A stretch of DNA of 64,000 nucleotides, from assembly GCF_905404315.1 (NCBI RefSeq), contig NC_066286.1, forward strand, positions 8,563,501-8,627,500. The letters run 5' to 3'. The notes beneath the pieces were generated by a model. That model ran no database searches. It saw only the letters and a list, made by a program, of their open reading frames with translations, and was not told the DNA's origin. Position 1 is the stretch's first letter. Every line of letters begins with the position of its first letter. Shown piece after piece: positions 22,931-33,217 of this stretch. The position numbers and the translations under genes were made by a program. The DNA comes from Leptidea sinapis (Eukaryota; Arthropoda; Insecta; Lepidoptera; Pieridae).

Positions 22931-24776
22931 ATTGGCACAGTATATTATTATTTTAATATTTTCTAAATTGTCAGATCTTATAAGCTCTTGTAAGTATAAT
23001 ATATTTTAAATGTATTTATATAATACTCATATATAATAATTAAGGAGTGACTCAGCTGACCTAAGTACAAAATGTTTCAATATTTCGAATAAAGAAGTAT
23101 GGCTAGAAAGCAAATAAGACAGCAGGCTAGCTATCTTACTTAGACTGCATCGCATCATATTAGCTGTCATAGTTAAGGTTTAAGTCAAAATTAACATTAA
23201 CGTTCACTTTAACATTGACTGCGGAATGTGCTACACCATTGTATTCCTTAGCATAGTTAAAGTTAAAAAGCGAAATATCAAGCAATATGGATATTTCTTT
23301 GAAACTTTTTACAGGTTGCTATTTAGCTAGTTAAGATTAATAATAGTTTAACCAGCGAAGAGTGGATGGTTAAGGTAACAGTTAAAGTTACGACGTCATC
23401 TAAGAATTGTCAAATGCTGCAATACATTTTTTGCTTAACTGGTACTTTAACATTTTTGTTATTGCTAAAGTTATCTGGTGAAACCCAGCCTATACATATA
23501 ATTATACATTAAATATTGACGTTAGTAGATAACAATAAAGTTCTCGAACCTTCGATTAGGATGTGCAAATAAAATAAAGTTCAAAGCGACTGGATCAACA
23601 CCTGTGACCCATACACGTTTTCTCATACGAAAGGGACAGAGAAAATCTTGTCATCATTATACAAACACATTAAAGGCAATTCACTTCGTATGAATTTCTA
23701 TCTTCGTGTGACAACGCTCTCTTGATCTCAACTCAAGATATGTTTAAGAGTCAACAAGTGTTTTATTCTTTTAGATAAATATTTTCGAAAATATTCGACC
23801 TTTTGTCGGATTCAGTTGTATACTTGCACTGCGAACAAAGTAATCGTGAAGAGTTTAATTATTATAATCTCGTTTTTGACTGCTGCCATGGCAAATGTCT
23901 TAATTGACAGCGGTATGTTGTAGTCACTGACCTCTCCTATATACCACTGGACTGGCGGCTGTAATTGGGCTTTTGTGCCTGTTTGATATTCGCCATTTTG
24001 GCGCTGTTGGCTATGTAGCGAGAGTCTGCGGTACTAAAACTAGTGATGACAACCTCAGCAATAATCGATTGATGGTGGGAAACTATTAACAAAAAAAAGT
24101 GTATACTGTATAACATTGATACTTGAAGTATAAATAACACGGAAAACGAAATAAAATAAATCCAAAATGTAAATATACTTTAGAGTATTGTACGTTCCTT
24201 CGCAGCCATTTGTATTATACGTCAAAATTAGTTCTCTGGACGCTCGCGGGTGGCGCTTCAAATAGGCACAAAACATTTTCTCTTAAACATATGGAATAGC
24301 CTGTCCAGTAGTATTTATATAGGTCAGTGGTTGTAGTGCAATAAGTGCGACTCTGCTACCTTAGATTAGCAACCTGTATAATATTTTTCTGTAACAGATT
24401 TAAATAAAACCTTGAAGGACATGACTGGCTACTTCCACTCCGTCTATTTATTGCATTTCAATGGAGAGAAGTAAAAGCTTTCAAATAACTTACGATTTTC
24501 CCTATAAAGCTGTTAAATTGCGAGCTTTTATCCCTTTTGTAGATAGTGCTAATGTATTGAGCCGTTTGATGCTTAATGATCTGTGAATTTTACCAATCAG
24601 CTGAATGCGGAAGGGTCGCTATGTATTTATTTACAAGCTATTGTGTCTTGACTTCCGTCATTTCAATACTAATTTCGTTTTCACTAATTTTGTTGGCGGT
24701 GATGAAATATTTGTATATTATATCTTAATTTTAATTCAAAACTCTAAGTCAAATATTTTATTTAAATAGAATTTTC
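22931..24776. other. unassigned stretch with GTTAAAGTT-rich patch
   Basis: About 1.8 kb without a gene. At 23165-23495 many GTTAA/TTAAC words occur on both strands, ending GCTAAAGTTATCTGGTGAAACCCAGCC. This is suggestive of a decayed MITE, but no clean terminal inverted repeat was found. Confidence 0.3.
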
Positions 24777-25712
24777 GAGTCATTTATTCGAAGTCAAAGA
24801 CAAATAAACTTTATTCATTTAGGCTTTAACTAAGTGCATTTGAATCTTCATTATAAATATTTCTTTTAAATTACTGAATCTGCCATATGTTCTGAAAAAG
24901 TAAAAGTCGTGAGAAGAATATACAAGAAACTTAATAACTATTCAATTAAATAGAGTGTTTTACAATGGCTGTAATATACATAGCAAATTAGTTCGTAAGG
25001 TGCTGTATCCAATATATGAAACGTGTTTTAATAAAATCAAAGAGTTCTTCTTGACTTTAAATCTAACGCCGATGTATAATCTGAATGAGAGTAGCAATTC
25101 ATCAGCACTAGACTGCCTAAGCACAATAATACACACACACATATACACATTACTGTTTCGCCGCAGAAAAGGACATTGCTTTGTGATAATTTATCACCAA
25201 ATACACGTAACATGAAATATACGTTATACACTAAAAAATTAGATATTAAATTATCTTCATCTATCGGTATCCTCTGCTTGCAATTTTCTTCACTTAAGGT
25301 TAAGTTAATTGACCTGTGTCCGGGACCTCAAACTGTATTGAACAGTTTCAACTCAGAATTTTTAAAAAAATAACAAGAGTTTTATTCCTCATCTCGTTGT
25401 AATGAAACTTCATTTCCTGTGATAGTGAGGAGTACTTTTTACTTTAATGAAATGAGATTTCTTTAAATTTACCTAACATTTCCGGTTTATCGTTGTGTTT
25501 AAGTCTTGTTTGTGGTTTACGACAATGCACGGATTAATGAACGGGTTCCTACAAATGTTTTGTTTTCTTAAATATTTACATTTCTTTGAGTGTTTATCAC
25601 TTATATCACTAATGCTAGAATGAAAACATGTTCATAAGATAATTTGCAAAAAGGATTAACTATATCGATAAACGCTATGTTAAAAAAAACTATGTAAGAT
25701 AATAGACACAAT
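24777..25712 (-). repeat. long interspersed repeat A, inverted copy
   Basis: Minus-oriented repeat. Its distal 250 bp (24777-25030) match the complement of 35700-35945. Its proximal part (25042-25712) matches the complement of 28811-29451. The family tail is GTTGAGTTTCTTGTATGTTC..GAATAAAGT-TATTTTGACTTTGA. It is probably a 5'-truncated retroelement; no RT motif is readable. Confidence 0.7.
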
Positions 25713-26410
25713 TCAAAATAAAATAAAAAATCAAAACCCCTTAGATTAAATACTACAGTACAAGAACATTTAATTTTGAATGGTTTCGAAAATCACCCTG
25801 ACCTCGGTCCAATGGCGTAAAACTAGCATCAACTGCTTGTCGCGTGCGGCACAAACGAATATTGCGGGGCCGTCCTTTGACTGCTGCCACCAATCACGGA
25901 AATAAGAATTATTCCTATTCAATAATTATAATTGTAATTACAAATGACAATTACTCAGTTACCCACCAATGCGCATCTAGATCGGAAGTGCAAATTTTGC
26001 GCTCGCATCATTTGCGTGATTTTTGCTGTTATAGTGTTAGCACGTGAGTAATCCTTTAGTTACTGTTGTCTGTTGGGTACAACTTTCGTACAGTTGTGTT
26101 TCGACTGTGCATTGAATACAACACCACGCATTGACAGAGTGTTTAGATTAACAAAATTGGGTATCAAACTTGTTGTTTTTAATCATTATACTAAATTGCT
26201 AAGACAAAATGTTCTTGTCTCGTGTTCGCTTCCGTCTCACGCGTGACGTAGTGTTACTACTTCTCATGAGCGTATACAATAGACTTTAAACATTACTGCC
26301 AAGAAATAAGTTTTTAATTTAAATGAATATTTTATTGTTATGTGTATAATTTAATGTATACGTATATACAACGCCACTTAAACATTTCTTGAGCATCTTT
26401 TGCGACTTTG
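25713..26410. other. unassigned stretch
   Basis: No repeat match. The GC-richer segment 25810-26060, ending AGCACGTGAGTAATCC, is noted; it could hold a 5' exon or a TE promoter, but nothing decides this. Confidence 0.3.
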
Positions 26411-26583
26411 GCCTAACACTGCGTCTTTCGGTATGTGGTCCCCATTCGAGGACTTTGGTATCCCATAGACCATTTTTCCGTTGCCAAGTGCCCTGCCTAA
26501 TGTTACTACAGTTTTGTTATTTACTGCTGGGCTATGTCAGTGACTTTTACGGATCTCTTCATTTCTGACTCAATCTCAGAGGG
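26411..26583 (-). mobile_element. RTE-type LINE 3' coding scrap
   Basis: Plus-strand CCTAACACTGCGTCTTTCGGTA-GTGG..CCATTCGAGGACTTT and TTTACGGATCTCTTCATTTCTGA match 50506-50680, the C-terminal coding end of the RTE-type LINE, in the same minus orientation. It is strongly decayed. Confidence 0.7.
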
Positions 26584-26917
26584 AAAACTAAACTAAAATT
26601 TAAAATCCAAATATCGTTTTATCACACAGAACCTGGTCCGCCGGTGATACGTGTTGCACAATCAGTCAGAGGAATCAGTCAGTTCGTTTTATTAATCTCG
26701 TTGCGTGCGAGGATAGAGTAGTGCATGTGACGTCAAGTTGCGAAAACTGCCCATGAAAAGAAGAAGAAGAGAAGAGGAACAACGTTTCACCTATAGCGCC
26801 ACCAACGCTTCAAATTATGATATAAGAGCTACTAATAAAATATCCCAACAAATTCTACAAATAATTTAAACCAAAACTCAACGTTATGTTCGAGGAAGAG
26901 TTAGCTCGCTTAAAGTT

Positions 26918-27659
26918 CCTCCTCCTCACGTCGGTTTCCTCAGTGCTGTGGGTCGTGATCATCTCGACAGTGTACTTTTTTGCGTATTATTTGTCGCCAT
27001 CTGCCCCTGTCGGAAACAGAGTGTAAGGCGTCGTGGACAGTGGTTTCAAGGGCAGTGCGAATCTGATCGATCCATCGCATGGGGCTCCTTCCTCTTGGTC
27101 TTCTTCCCTCCACCTTCCCTGTTACCATCAGTCTCTCCAGGTTGTCTTCATCCCTTCTGGCGATGTGACCGAAGTATTCTAGGACCCTACGCAAGCAGAT
27201 GGTAGAGAGCCTAGTCACAATGCCCAGCTGTTTCAGGATCGACACATTAGTTCGGTGTGCTGTCCAAGGTATGCCCAACATCCTTCTCCAGCACCACATT
27301 TCGAAGGCATCGATTCGTTTTCGGTCGGCTTTCTTTAAAGTCCATATTTCAGCGCCATATATGAAAATGGAAAACACCAGTGAACGCACAAGATTGGTCT
27401 TGGTTTTTATGCTGATGGTTCTACTCTTCCATATTTTCTCTAATTGTGACATGGCGCCTTTTGCCATGCCGATCCTACGACGAATCTCTCCCTTGCAAGA
27501 ACCATCGTTGCAGATTTCAGAGCCCAGGTATTTGAATCTGTTGACCATTTTTAATTGTAGTGTTCCGGTAAGCTCCAACCTGCCAGTCCGATCCACAACC
27601 ATAACCTTAGTCTTAGACCTGTTTATAGCGAAACCCAGCTCAGCACTCACAGAGCTCAC
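26918..27659 (-). mobile_element. 5'-truncated LINE with perfect 15-bp TSD
   Basis: AGCTCGCTTAAAGTT occurs at 26903-26917 and again at 27660-27674. Between them lies 742 bp of LINE 3' end on the minus strand, finishing TGAGGAAACCGACGTGAGGAGG. The intact TSD and the long open frame suggest a fairly young insertion. Clade: an RTE/CR1-like non-LTR element from the style of its C-terminal domain, not assigned further. Confidence 0.9.
26940..27659 (-). CDS. LINE reverse transcriptase, C-terminal part
   Basis: A 239-codon open frame that begins exactly at the 5' truncation point, so the methionine is not a true start. It carries the region behind the RT palm: INRSKTKVMVV, RFKYLGSEI, a thumb stretch with TKTNLVRSLVFSIFIYGAEIW, then WCWRRMLGIPWTAHRTN. 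A basic C-terminus follows (GRRPRGRSPMRWIDQI). The catalytic A-C motifs and the endonuclease are absent. In an intact element this would be the end of a single EN-RT protein that copies its own RNA at a nicked target. No start, no promoter, so no product is expected. The complementary 181-codon frame at 27199-27744 is a shadow. Confidence 0.8.
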   Translation of the reverse strand: MSSVSAELGFAINRSKTKVMVVDRTGRLELTGTLQLKMVNRFKYLGSEICNDGSCKGEIRRRIGMAKGAMSQLEKIWKSRTISIKTKTNLVRSLVFSIFIYGAEIWTLKKADRKRIDAFEMWCWRRMLGIPWTAHRTNVSILKQLGIVTRLSTICLRRVLEYFGHIARRDEDNLERLMVTGKVEGRRPRGRSPMRWIDQIRTALETTVHDALHSVSDRGRWRQIIRKKVHCRDDHDPQH

Positions 27660-27674
27660 AGCTCGCTTAAAGTT

Positions 27675-28649
27675 AATGAGAAACTATAACAATAAGAATG
27701 TGAACTTGATTGTACCTGATCACCCCCAAATATCAAAACAATGATCCGCCATCGTCGAATATAATGTTAAAATTCTCCTGCTTCTGCTACTGGGAATATT
27801 TGTAAGCTGCAGTCAAAATGAAATTCATATTACAGTCACATGTGAATGGTTGTTTGTTGCTCTGTATTAACTTATTATTTGCTCCCAACTACTATTTGAC
27901 GAATGAAAAATCTCAAATAAATAAATAAGAAATTTTCGAGAAGAATTTTCTAGAACTCTAATAATAGAAACTGGCAAATAATGATTTTAAATTCAGTGAA
28001 TACAAAAAATGTGTTTCTATACGAAATATAAATTATTTCCTTAAATTAATCATATGGTATCTACATATTAGGGTAAAGGCTGGTATATATTCGGGGAAAA
28101 AGTCTTCTCGCATATTAGTTTGTATAAATTTCAATTCATTAACCTGAATTCAGTCATGATATTTTGATTGTGTTTTGTAATACAATGTGTGTTGAGTAAT
28201 ATAAAACCTATTTATAACATGCAGCAGGTTTGACTTTAACTTGTGTGAATAAAGTTTAAGCAATTTTTTTCCAAGCCTTTAACAATCTCTCTCTTATTGG
28301 CTACAGCAGCCTTAGTTCACGTTGATCAGTCAGTCTGCTAGATAATAATATATTCATAAATTGGGAATAGCTCAATTCATGTTTGAATATCTTTTGCCAA
28401 GCCACAAACTCACTCTGCTAGAGGTAATACGTCTACACAATAGCACAGTATTGCCCACAACAGATTTCATTAAACGTTCGTTGAACCGTATTTGCTGCCT
28501 GAGTTCGCTCTCTAGCTTTTTCTCCTAGAAAACTAACTAATTCACAATCTGTTACCTGAATTATCTTACATCTTATTACGATTTACGATTTATATATAGT
28601 CTGAATCTCGGGTACGGCTCCAACGATTTTCATAAAATTTTGTTTACAG
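27675..28649. other. unassigned stretch
   Basis: No gene. The last ~90 bp (28560-28649, GATTTACGATTTATATATAGTCTGAATCTCGGGTACGGCTC) resembles a common lepidopteran repeat (from memory). Confidence 0.3.
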
Positions 28650-28731
28650 GGGATTTCGGTGGCGATAAATCGATCTAGCTTTCAAGGACAATTGGGGTCC
28701 CCTAGCAGTACCAGCTCCCAAGGAACCTCAG
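28650..28731 (+). CDS. candidate host exon (uncertain)
   Basis: An open frame of 27 codons between an acceptor-like TTGTTTACAG (AG at 28648-28649) and a strong donor CAG|GTATGTG at 28732. It includes SSFQGQLGSPSSTSSQGTS, a low-complexity Ser/Gly/Thr linker. A shorter exon starting at 28679, after GATCTAG, is equally possible because 28560-28678 looks repeat-derived. No domain is recognisable and the gene cannot be named. The evidence is only the open frame, splice consensus and GC-rich composition. Confidence 0.25.
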
Positions 28732-28810
28732 GTATGTGTGTCTATTGTTTCACGTTTCACCATAACAATTTCTTTTTCATTGCATGCATGCATTCAACTT
28801 AACATATCCG

Positions 28811-29451
28811 TGTCAATTATCTTACAGATTTTTTTTAACACAGCGTTTATCGATATAGTTAATCCACATTGCAAATTATCTTATGAACAAGTTTTCGTTC
28901 TAGCATTATTGCATAGCATTATTAGTGACAAAAACTAAAAACATTTGGAAGAACCCGTTCAATAATCCGTGCTGTGTCCGTGAATAACAAGACTTAAACA
29001 AAAACGAAAAACCGGAAATGTTTGGTAAGTTTAAAGAAGTCTCATTTCATTAAAGTAATAAGTGCTCCTCACTATCACAGGAAATGAAGTTTCATTACAA
29101 CGAGATAAGGAATAAAACTCTTGTTATTTATTTAACAATTCTGAGTTGAAACTTTTCAATACAGTTTGAGTTCCTAGACACAGGTCAATTCACTTAATCT
29201 TAATTGAAGAAAATTGCAAGCAGAGGATAACGACAGATGAAGATAATTTGATATTTAATTTCTTAGTGTATAATATACATTTTATGTTACGTGTATTTGG
29301 TGGTAAATGATCACAAAGCGGCGTTCTTTTGTGCGGCGGAACAGTAATGTATATAAATGTATGTGCATTAATGTGTTTAGGCAGTCCAGCGCTGATGACT
29401 TGCTACGCTCATACAGAAGGATCGGCGTTAGATTTAAAGTCAAGAAGAACT
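28811..29451 (+). repeat. long interspersed repeat A, direct copy
   Basis: Complement of 25042-25712, with roughly 85% similarity by eye. Landmarks are GTTTATCGATATAGTTAATCC, CTCACTATCACAGGAAATGAAG and AATTGCAAGCAGAGGATA. It ends abruptly at AAGTCAAGAAGAACTC; the tail found in the other copies is missing. Confidence 0.75.
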
Positions 29452-29820
29452 CATATATATTTATTCCGAGAAAGGCTTAGGCTGCATTAATTGCTCGACT
29501 GTCAGTCGGTGCAGATGTCGGTCGAGCGTATCTATAACAGCTATGGAAACATATGAGAGCGTTCATTCCAATGCTGATGAATTGCTACGCGCATAGAGCT
29601 ACGTCGCACTGACGAGAATCATCGGTCGAACTCGTAGGTCCGGCGTACGTCGGTCCGCTGACGCGTTTTGGCGAAAATTAAGTGTATTTGGTGCGACGCT
29701 AACTGAACAACCTGTGCAATGTTCTCTTAAAAAATGGCTCTGTCTTAAATCCTACTGCTCCACAACTGAATATCTAAGTGATCGGACTGCCTGGGACTAT
29801 ATTATTATTATTTTATAGCA
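29452..29820. other. unassigned stretch
   Basis: GC-richer, no match found in the window. Confidence 0.35.
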
Positions 29821-30021
29821 TTGCCCTGTACTTTCCCCGGGGCATAAAAAGAATAGAGGAGTCCCAGGCTCATGGGTGTCGTAAGAGGCGACTAAGGGCT
29901 TTTTAGAAGTGGGAGAGTCACGCAGCCGTCTTTTGACGTCAGCACAATCGGGCCAGACTCGTCCGGGTTAATTACCACACTCGCACAGAATACCGACGTG
30001 AAGTAGCGGCCTAGTGCCGCT

Positions 30022-30504
30022 ATGTTTCATATCGGTAAGTGTCGAGGACCGGAGGCCATTTCCCTCCCCCCTTCCCCAACAAAGATTATGAAAGCGGTCC
30101 CTAAAGAGAAAGTACCCCAGGAGGGTACTATCGGCTCTACCAGAGTCGGAGAATCCCTCCCCGAGCACTCTAGCTCAGGCTGCCCTTCGTATTCTGGGGA
30201 GGGCACAGTACCGCGCATGACCAAGGAAAAACGAGGCAGTAACACCACGGCACCCCACTCCACACTCAACGTGGACTTTTGCAATATCAGGGGAATTCAC
30301 TCCAACTTAAACGCCGTCCACCACCACCTTGAGACGGCGCAGCCGGCCTTGTGTTTCCTTACGGAGACGCAGATATCTCGACCTAGCGATACGTCATATT
30401 TAACGTACCCCGGGTACAAAATTGAGCACAATTTTTTGCCTCATGCCGGGGTATGTGTGTACGTTAGGGCTATATATCTGCTGTCGCCGTCTCGGCAATT
30501 TTGA
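30022..30504 (+). pseudogene. CR1-like LINE: N-terminal region and start of endonuclease
   Basis: 160 codons. After a ~90-residue Ser/Pro/Lys-rich leader comes the first apurinic-type endonuclease motif (VDFCNIRGIHSNLNAVHHHL, about residues 85-104), then CFLTETQI (the catalytic Glu motif) and YPGYKIEHNF..AGVCVYVR. The frame stops at 30502. The rest of the endonuclease continues to about 30860 in broken frames, with VVLDDFNGHNAEWHGS (the D.N motif) near 30675-30725. In an intact element this enzyme nicks the target DNA for target-primed reverse transcription. Confidence 0.7.
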
Positions 30505-30932
30505 GGGTAGGGTAGGGACCTGTCCACTCTCTGGCTCCGCGTAGATTTAGAGGACTGCGTCCGCATTTATGCGTGTGTTTACAGGTCCCATAGTGGTAAC
30601 GAAGAAACCGATCATCTCATGGGCTGCGTTCAAGCGGCAATTGACGTGCTTGCATAGATCCCCTCCGCTGATATTGTAGTCTTGGATGATTTCAACGGGC
30701 ACAATGCCGAATGGCATGGATCACGTACCACAGACTACGCAGGGCGATCAGTGCATAATTTTGCATTGGCGTACGGTCTGTCCCAATTATTTGAGTCGCC
30801 AACGCGGCTCCCGGATGTGGATAGCCACATGCCGACTTATTAGATCTTCTGCTGACTACACATCCCGATGGTTACCAGGTCATTGTCGACGCCCCTCTCG
30901 GAACGTCCGACCATTGCCTGGTCAGGAGTGTA

Positions 30933-31682
30933 GTGCCTATCCGACGCCCACGTCGCAGACCACCAGCGACCCGCCGCGTTTGGCACTACAAGTCAGCAGA
31001 TTGGGATAGGATGCGTTCCTTTTTTGCATCCTACCCTTGGAGCAGGGTTTGTTTCCCTTCGGCTGATCCTAGTGCCTGCGCCGTTGCAGTAGCCGATGTG
31101 ATGCTACAGGGCATGGATATTTTTATACCAAGCTCTGTAGTACCGATCGGTGGCAGATCACAGCCCTGGTTCGATTCGTCAGTTAAAGCAGCATCTGACT
31201 GCAAAAAACAGGCGTATCGAACTTGGGTTGCTGCGCTGGGCACAAAGGATCCGAACTGCATAGTTCTTAAGAGGAAATACAACTGTGCTTCCAGATTATT
31301 TAAGCGGCAAATCGCCCGTGCAAATTCAAAACACGTCGTTAAAATCGGCGATCAGCTTTCCAGTTACCCGACCGGAACACGCAAGTTCTGGTCGTTGTCG
31401 AAAGCTGCTCTTGGTAACTTCAGCCAGCCGTCCATGCTGCCGTTGCACATGAGGAATGACACCCTGGCCCATTCGGCAAAACAGAAAGCCGATCTCCTGA
31501 GCGCTCTTTTCGCCTCCAACTCTACTCTTGACGACAACGGAAAAGCACCGCCGACCATCCCGCGGTGTCAGAGCTCTATGCCTGAAGTACAGTTCAGAAA
31601 GAAAACTGTTAGGCGAGCTCTGTTTTCGTTGGACGTCAGGAAGTCGAGCGGGCCGGATGGAATTTCTCCAATCGTGCTTTGA
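30933..31682 (+). pseudogene. CR1-like LINE: endonuclease end, linker and RT start
   Basis: 249 codons linking endonuclease and RT. It ends in RRALFSLDVRKSSGPDGISP, the usual N-terminal RT motif (finger region; 'KSSGPDGI'). It stops at TGA 31680-31682, where the RT would normally run on; a CGA-to-TGA change is the simplest cause. It is in the same frame as the next two pieces. Confidence 0.75.
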
Positions 31683-31697
31683 ACGTGTGCCCCTGAG

Positions 31698-31931
31698 TTG
31701 ACGCCGGTGCTAACGCGTTTATTCCGGCACTCTTATTCCAAACGCGTAGTCCCTGACTCATGGAAGTCAGCCCTTGTCCATCCGATCCAAAAAAAAGGAG
31801 ACAGTTCGGATCCGGCAAACTACAGGCCTATTGCTATTACCTCCCTGCTCTCCAAAATCATGGAGAGCATAATAAGCCGTCAGCTCTTGGTATACCTAGA
31901 GGGTCACCAGTTGATCAACGACCGACAATAA
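31698..31931 (+). pseudogene. CR1-like LINE: RT fingers
   Basis: 77 codons with VPDSWKSALVHPIQKKGD and NYRPIAITSLLSKIMESII, the conserved RT finger/palm entry motifs. A TAA at 31929-31931 interrupts the 'RQ.GFR' motif. Same frame as its neighbours. Confidence 0.75.
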
Positions 31932-31991
31932 GGCTTTCGCCATGGTCGGTCGGCAGGTGATCTTCTGGTATACCTAACACATAGATGGGCT

Positions 31992-32288
31992 GTGGCTATT
32001 GAAAGCGAGGGGGAAGGCCTGGCAGTTAGCCTGGATATAGCGAAGGCCTTTGATCGTGTATGGCACAAGGCGCTCCTCTCTAAACTTCCATCATTTGGGC
32101 TTCCCGAGAGCTTGTGCAAGTGGACATCCAGCTTCCTCACTGGGCGCAGCATACAGGTCGTTGTCGACGGACATTGCTCGAACCCGAAGCCCGTGAATGC
32201 TGGAGTGCCCCAAGACTGTGTGCTATCTCCTACGCTGTTTCTTCTGCATATCAATGATATGTTGGACACCTCCAACATTCATTCATGA
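31992..32288 (+). pseudogene. CR1-like LINE: RT palm, YADD box deleted
   Basis: 98 codons. LAVSLDIAKAFDRVWH carries the first catalytic Asp (motif A), and AGVPQDCVLSPTLFLLHINDM is motif B. The expected YADD box should follow about ten residues later. Instead the frame runs NIHS-stop, and the reading continues one frame over with DAVYTGHARLS. A short deletion has therefore removed motif C and shifted the frame. This copy could not have polymerised DNA. Confidence 0.8.
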
Positions 32289-33156
32289 TGCCGTATACAC
32301 GGGCCATGCACGTCTCTCTCGGGAAATCGTCGACCAGTGCCGGGAGAAACTTGTATCTTCTATCGAGTCCTCTCTCGAGAAGGTCGCGGAATGGGGTAAA
32401 TTGGACCTTGTCCAATTTAACCCCCAGAAGACTCAAGTTTGCGCGTTTACTACTAAAAAAACCCCATTTGTCGCATCACCGCTCTTCGACAACACTTCCC
32501 TAAAAGCCTCGCCTAGTATCGGAATACTGGGTCTTGAAATCTCGAGCGATTGCCAATTCCGTGGCCATCTGGAGGGCAAAGCCAAATTGGCTTCAAAGGA
32601 ACTGGGCGTCATTAATAGAGCACGGCAATACTTCAAGCCGGCCCACATTCTAGCGCTGTACAAAGCGCAGGTCCGGCCACACATGGAGTATTGCTGTCAT
32701 CTCTGGTCTGGCGCACCCCAGTATCAGCTCGATCCATTTGACCGCGTGCAACGCAGAGCAGCTCGAATTGTCGGGGACCCAGTACTCTGTGAACGGCTGG
32801 ATCACTTGGCGTTGCGTAGAGACGTCGCTTCATTGTGTGTCTTCTACCGCATTTATCACGGGGAGTGTTCCGAAGAGCTGTTTTACCTAATTCCTACCGC
32901 CGAATTCCACCTTCGCACGACACGCCACAAGTTAGGATATCATCCTCACCATCTGGATGTGTGGCGGTCCTCCACAGTGCGGTTTACAAGGAGCTTTCTT
33001 CCACGTACTACAAAGCTGTGGAATGAACTTCCTTGTGCGGTGGTTCCGGGACGATACGACATGGGTACCTTCAAAAAAAGCGCGTACACCTTCCTTAAAG
33101 GCCGGCAACGCTCCTGTGATTCCTCTGGTGTTGCAAGAGAGTGTGGGCGGCGGTGA
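32285..33156 (+). pseudogene. CR1-like LINE: RT thumb and C-terminal domain
   Basis: About 290 readable codons within an open frame that formally starts at 32197. Motifs are KVAEWGKLDLVQFNPQKTQV, the GILGLEISSDCQFRGHLE motif, thumb-like ALYKAQVRPHMEYCCHLWSG, and the C-terminus with RRDVASLCVFYRIYHGECSE, RTTRHKLGYHPHHLDVWRS, LWNELPCAVVPGRYDMGTFK and a terminal stop at 33154-33156. This is the segment represented in the other ten fragments. Confidence 0.8.
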
Positions 33157-33217
33157 TCACTTAACAACAGGTGACCCGTACGCTCGTTTGTCCTCCTATT
33201 CCATAAAAAAAAAAAAA

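Larger units (their letters stand above)
29821..33217 (+). mobile_element. CR1/Jockey-like LINE, near full length
   Basis: The longest copy of the dominant LINE family here. Its 5' end TTGCCCTGTACTTTCCCCGG is shared with the fragment at 9001. The leader has GGCTCATGGGTGTCGTAAGA. Endonuclease, linker, RT and C-terminal coding regions follow in order, and it ends with CCATAAAAAA poly-A at 33204-33217. The coding region has at least four breaks: stops at 30502, 31680 and 31929, and a deletion near 32287. It is a dead copy. Its 3' end is present in ten further fragments of the window. No clear TSD was found. Confidence 0.85.

Noticed and set aside
24955..25231. Coding gene in the left arm of the inverted repeat
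   Set aside because: Open frames on both strands are not kept in the paired arm at 28811-29451.
25838..26060. Promoter plus first exon of a host gene
   Set aside because: Only a donor-like GTGAGT and GC enrichment; no TATA, initiator context or open frame that decides it.
27199..27744. 181-codon plus-strand open frame
   Set aside because: Exact antisense of the LINE RT C-terminus at 26940-27659, which has family motifs.
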